NCBI RefSeq assembly: GCF_026340255.1
Contig: NZ_JAPEPJ010000001.1
Location: 4,901,975-4,965,974, forward strand
Direction of reading: 5' to 3'
Length of the DNA: 64,000 nt
From: Streptomyces sp. NBC_01408
GTDB lineage: Bacteria; Actinomycetota; Actinomycetes; Streptomycetales; Streptomycetaceae
Shown here piece after piece: positions 60,224 through 64,000 of the stretch. The notes beneath the pieces were generated by a model. It did no database searches. It saw only the letters and a program-made list of their open reading frames with translations, and was not told where the DNA came from. Position numbers and translations under genes: made by a program. How positions within the stretch are numbered: the stretch's first letter is position 1; every line of letters starts with the position of its first letter.

Positions 60224-60667
60224 ATGACCAGACAGCGCCCACGCATCGTGGACCTCAGCGAGACGCCGCCCAACCGCCGGCGCGGAGGCGATCTGAGGGC
60301 CGTGCTCACCCCGACCTCGGTGGGTTCGACCAGTGGCTTCATGGGCCTGGCGATCATGGCCCCCGGTGAGTCGATCGCCGAGCACTACCACCCGTACTCC
60401 GAGGAGTTCGTGTACGTGGTCGCCGGGCACCTGGAGGTCGACCTCGACGGCGAGGCCCACCCCCTGCGCACCGACCAGGGACTGCTGGTACCGCTCAACG
60501 TGCGCCACCGCTTCCGCAACGTCGGCGGCACCGAGGCCCGGATGGTCTTCCACCTCGGCCCGCTCGCCCCCCGCCCGGAGCTCGGCCACGTCGACACCGA
60601 AGAGGCCCCGCACCCGGAGAGCACCGCCTGGGAGCAGCCTCCGGACCGCACGGGAGCGGTCTCTTGA
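60224..60667 (+). CDS. whiE-ORFII: Cupin protein of spore pigment cluster (WhiE ORFII-like)
   Basis: 147 aa. A double-stranded beta-helix with metal-ligand-type residues in [11 protein letters not shown] (H-x-H-x4-E-like) and V-P-L-N-V-R-H-R. Members of this family act near polyketide cyclases. The stop overlaps the KS-alpha start. Confidence 0.93.
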   Translation: MTRQRPRIVDLSETPPNRRRGGDLRAVLTPTSVGSTSGFMGLAIMAPGESIAEHYHPYSEEFVYVVAGHLEVDLDGEAHPLRTDQGLLVPLNVRHRFRNVGGTEARMVFHLGPLAPRPELGHVDTEEAPHPESTAWEQPPDRTGAVS

Positions 60668-61935
60668 CGCGCCGCCGCGTGGCGGTCACCGGGGTCGGCG
60701 TCGTCGCCCCCGGCGGGATCGGCGTCACCGCCTTCTGGGACCTGCTGTCCAACGGCCGTACGGCCACCCGCGGGATCACCCTCTTCGACCCGAACGGCTT
60801 CCGCTCCCGGATAGCCGCCGAGGTCGACTTCGACCCCGCCGCGCACGGCCTCGGCCCGGACGAAACGGCCCGGGCGGACCGGTACATCCAGTTCGCCCTG
60901 GTCGCCGCCCGCGAGGCCGTACGCGACGCCGGACTCGACCTCACCACGGACGAGGCCTGGCGGACCGGCGTCTCCCTCGGCACCGCCGTCGGCGGCACCA
61001 CCCGTCTGGAGCACGACTACGTCGCCGTGAGCCAGTCCGGCTCCTGGTGGGACGTGGACCACAAGCTCGCCGGGCGGTACCTGAACCGGGCGTTCACGCC
61101 CGCCACCCTCGCCTCCGCCGTCGCGGAGCAGACCGGGGCGCGCGGCCCGGTGCAGACCGTCTCCACCGGCTGCACCTCCGGCCTCGACGCCATCGGGTAC
61201 GCCGTCCACTCCATCTCGGAGGGCCGGATGGACGTGTGCATCGCAGGCGCCTCCGACTCACCCATATCGCCCATCACGGTGGCCTGCTTCGACGCCATCA
61301 AGGCGACCTCGCCGAACAACGACGACCCGGCCCACGCCTCACGGCCCTTCGACCTCGACCGGGACGGCTTCGTCCTCGGCGAAGGCGGCGCCGTCCTCGT
61401 ACTGGAGGAGCTGGAACACGCCCGCGCCCGCGGAGCGAACGTCTACTGCGAGATCGGCGGGTACGCCACCTTCGGCAACGCCCACCACATGACCGGGCTG
61501 ACCGCCGAGGGCCTGGAAATGGCCCGGGCCATCGAAACCGCCCTGGACCAGGCCCGGATCGACGCCACCGACATCGACTACGTCAACGCGCACGGCTCCG
61601 GGACCAAGCAGAACGACCGCCACGAGACGGCGGCGGTCAAGCGGGTCCTGGGCGACCACGCCTACAAGACGCCGATGACCTCCATCAAATCGATGGTGGG
61701 CCACTCCCTCGGCGCCATCGGGGCCATAGAACTGGCCGCCTGCGTCCTCGCGATGACCCATCAGGTGGTGCCGCCGACGGCGAACTACCAGACCCCGGAC
61801 CCCGAGTGCGACCTGGACTACGTGCCCCGCACCGCCCGCGGTCGCAAGCTGCGCAATGTGCTCTCCGTCGGCAGCGGATTCGGCGGATTCCAGTCGGCCG
61901 TGGTCATGACCCGGCCGAAGGAGGAGGTCTCGTGA
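60664..61935 (+). CDS. whiE-ORFIII: Type II PKS ketosynthase alpha (WhiE ORFIII-like)
   Basis: 423 aa from TTG 60664, overlapping the cupin stop by 4 bp (TTGA). Active-site C170 lies in S-T-G-C-T-S-G; the catalytic histidines lie in [15 protein letters not shown] and [10 protein letters not shown]. With the chain-length factor it condenses malonyl-ACP units; whiE-type pairs make a long (C24) chain. The KS stop overlaps the CLF start by 4 bp. Confidence 0.95.
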   Translation: MTRRRVAVTGVGVVAPGGIGVTAFWDLLSNGRTATRGITLFDPNGFRSRIAAEVDFDPAAHGLGPDETARADRYIQFALVAAREAVRDAGLDLTTDEAWRTGVSLGTAVGGTTRLEHDYVAVSQSGSWWDVDHKLAGRYLNRAFTPATLASAVAEQTGARGPVQTVSTGCTSGLDAIGYAVHSISEGRMDVCIAGASDSPISPITVACFDAIKATSPNNDDPAHASRPFDLDRDGFVLGEGGAVLVLEELEHARARGANVYCEIGGYATFGNAHHMTGLTAEGLEMARAIETALDQARIDATDIDYVNAHGSGTKQNDRHETAAVKRVLGDHAYKTPMTSIKSMVGHSLGAIGAIELAACVLAMTHQVVPPTANYQTPDPECDLDYVPRTARGRKLRNVLSVGSGFGGFQSAVVMTRPKEEVS

Positions 61936-63164
61936 CCAGCCGTACGGTCATCACGGGTATCGGGGTCGTCGCGCCCAACGGCATCGGCACCGACGCCTTC
62001 TGGAAGGCGACCCAGTCCGGGGTCAGCGTGCTGGACCGCGTCACCCGGGCGGGCTGCGAACACCTGCCGCTCCGCGTCGCGGGCGAGGTCCGGGGCTTCG
62101 ACCCGGGCGCGATGGTCGAGGACCGCTTCCTCGTCCAGACTGACCGGTTCACCCACCACGCCCTCGCCGCCGCCGACCTCGCCCTGGAGGACGCCCGCCT
62201 CGGCCGGGCCGACTACGAGGGCGACCCCTTCTCCGTAGGGGTCGTCACGGCCGCCGGATCCGGCGGCGGCGAATTCGGGCAGCGTGAACTCCAGCACCTC
62301 TGGGAACAGGGACCCCACTACGTCGGCCCCTACCAGTCCATCGCCTGGTTCTACGCCGCGAGCACCGGCCAGATCTCCATCCGCCGCGGCCTGAAGGGCC
62401 CGTGCGGGGTGGTGGCCAGCGACGAGGCCGGCGGGCTGGACGCCTTCGCCCACGCCACCAGGGCCATCCGCCAGGGCAGCCGGGCGATGCTCGCCGGGGC
62501 CACGGAGGCGCCCCTCGCCCCGTACTCCATCGTCTGCCAGCTGGAGTACGAGGGGCTCAGCACCCGGGACGACCCCGAGCGCGCCTACCGGCCGTTCACC
62601 GCCAAGGCCTGCGGCTACGTCCCCGCCGAGGGCGGCGCCATGTTCGTCGTCGAGGCGGAGACCGCGGCCCTGCGCCGGGGCGCCACCGTACGCGCCGAAC
62701 TGGCCGGCCACGCCGCGACCTTCACCGGCACCCGGCGGCGGGACGCCGCCGGCGAGGGACTGGCCCATGCGATCCGGGGCGCGCTCCGCGAAGCGGGCTG
62801 CGCCCCCGAGGAGATCGACGTGGTCTTCGCCGACGCCCTCGGGACACCGGAGGCCGACGCCGCCGAGGTGGCCGCCCTCGCCGACGCGCTCGGCGCGCAC
62901 GGCCGGAAGGTGCCGGTGACGGCGCCCAAGACCGGTACCGGCAGGGCGTATTGCGCGGCGCCCTCCCTCGACACCGCGGCCGCGGTCCTGGCACTGGAGC
63001 ACGGCGTCATCCCGCCGACCCCGAACGTCTTCGACGTGTGCCACGACATCGACCTGGTGACCGACGGGGCCCGCCCCGCGGAGCTGCGCACCGCGCTCGT
63101 GCTGAGCCGCGGCCGGATGGGCTCGAACTCCGCGCTCGTCCTGCGCAAGGGCTCGGCCGCGTAG
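61932..63164 (+). CDS. whiE-ORFIV: Type II PKS chain-length factor (WhiE ORFIV-like)
   Basis: 410 aa from GTG 61932. KS-like fold with the cysteine position replaced: [10 protein letters not shown] aligns with [10 protein letters not shown], giving Glu at the Cys site. Many CLFs have Gln there. It sets chain length and, with KS-alpha, decarboxylates malonyl-ACP for initiation. Confidence 0.95.
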   Translation: MTSRTVITGIGVVAPNGIGTDAFWKATQSGVSVLDRVTRAGCEHLPLRVAGEVRGFDPGAMVEDRFLVQTDRFTHHALAAADLALEDARLGRADYEGDPFSVGVVTAAGSGGGEFGQRELQHLWEQGPHYVGPYQSIAWFYAASTGQISIRRGLKGPCGVVASDEAGGLDAFAHATRAIRQGSRAMLAGATEAPLAPYSIVCQLEYEGLSTRDDPERAYRPFTAKACGYVPAEGGAMFVVEAETAALRRGATVRAELAGHAATFTGTRRRDAAGEGLAHAIRGALREAGCAPEEIDVVFADALGTPEADAAEVAALADALGAHGRKVPVTAPKTGTGRAYCAAPSLDTAAAVLALEHGVIPPTPNVFDVCHDIDLVTDGARPAELRTALVLSRGRMGSNSALVLRKGSAA

Positions 63165-63217
63165 GAGCAGTAAGGAGCAGAAGGAGCAGTCCCCTCGTAG
63201 GAAAGAGAGAAGCCACC

Positions 63218-63953
<736 letters not shown>

Positions 63954-63973
63954 AACGAAAGGCGAGCACCCGG

Positions 63974-64000
63974 ATGTCCCCCACGCCCACGCACCGCGCC
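63974..64000 (+). CDS. Start of next spore-pigment gene (cut by window edge)
   Basis: ATG 63974 opens M-S-P-T-P-T-H-R-A, 20 bp after the aromatase stop. By whiE gene order this should be the second cyclase (ORFVII). Only nine codons are visible. Confidence 0.55.

Overview
The window is a GC-rich actinobacterial chromosome segment, almost certainly Streptomyces. The grounds are third-position GC bias throughout, GTG/TTG starts, 4-bp stop/start overlaps, a rodlin, a conservon with its CYP157-type P450, secreted chitinase and beta-1,3-glucanases, and a whiE-type spore pigment cluster. I see no rRNA operon, canonical tRNA gene, insertion sequence, phage module or CRISPR array.

Layout. 1-1.4 kb: the tail of a P450, an unrecognised 243-aa protein, and directly behind it two tandem tRNA-mimic RNA elements. 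In each, a T-arm leads into a capped acceptor stem and then a D-arm, and flanking sequences pair where the anticodon stem would be. This is the architecture of bacterial Y RNAs (YrlA) or of circularly permuted tRNA genes. 1.4-4.7 kb: an ECF sigma/anti-sigma pair, a secreted DUF1996-like protein and a DUF1838-like protein. 5-12 kb: a secreted subtilase with P-domain, a large ATP-binding LuxR regulator, a GH19 chitinase under DasR-like boxes, a rodlin and a DUF5302-like protein. 12-14.8 kb: FprA-type ferredoxin reductase, a 4 x 24-bp tandem repeat and an M20 amidohydrolase.

15-32 kb is a RiPP gene cluster. A 57-aa precursor ends in a 21-residue tail made of Ser, Thr and Cys plus one final Ala. 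A convergent, tightly overlapping operon encodes an ocin-ThiF/E1-like leader-binding protein, two YcaO cyclodehydratases, a tandem-domain azoline dehydrogenase, a split LanB dehydratase, an M50 protease and an ABC transporter. A SARP regulator lies upstream, and three heptamers at 11-bp spacing before the precursor look like its operator. The product should be a heavily heterocyclised and dehydrated peptide (goadsporin-like linear azole peptide, or thiopeptide).

32-47.4 kb is mixed: an F420-type reductase, two MFS exporters (one with a divergent MarR regulator), DinB and HutD family proteins, a galactose-oxidase-like copper radical oxidase, a LacI regulator, a polysaccharide deacetylase, a class A PBP lacking the SXXK motif, an amidase-domain protein, a CutA remnant and a GH64 glucanase. 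47.8-54.3 kb holds a conservon (cvnABCD plus P450) followed by a convergent two-gene terpene synthase/methyltransferase operon. 54.6-56 kb: a GH16-CBM6 glucanase that shares a perfect 16-bp operator with the GH64 gene 10 kb away. 56.8-64 kb: a whiE-like type II PKS cluster (divergent FAD hydroxylase, ORFI, cupin, KS-alpha, CLF, ACP, aromatase), which runs off the right end.
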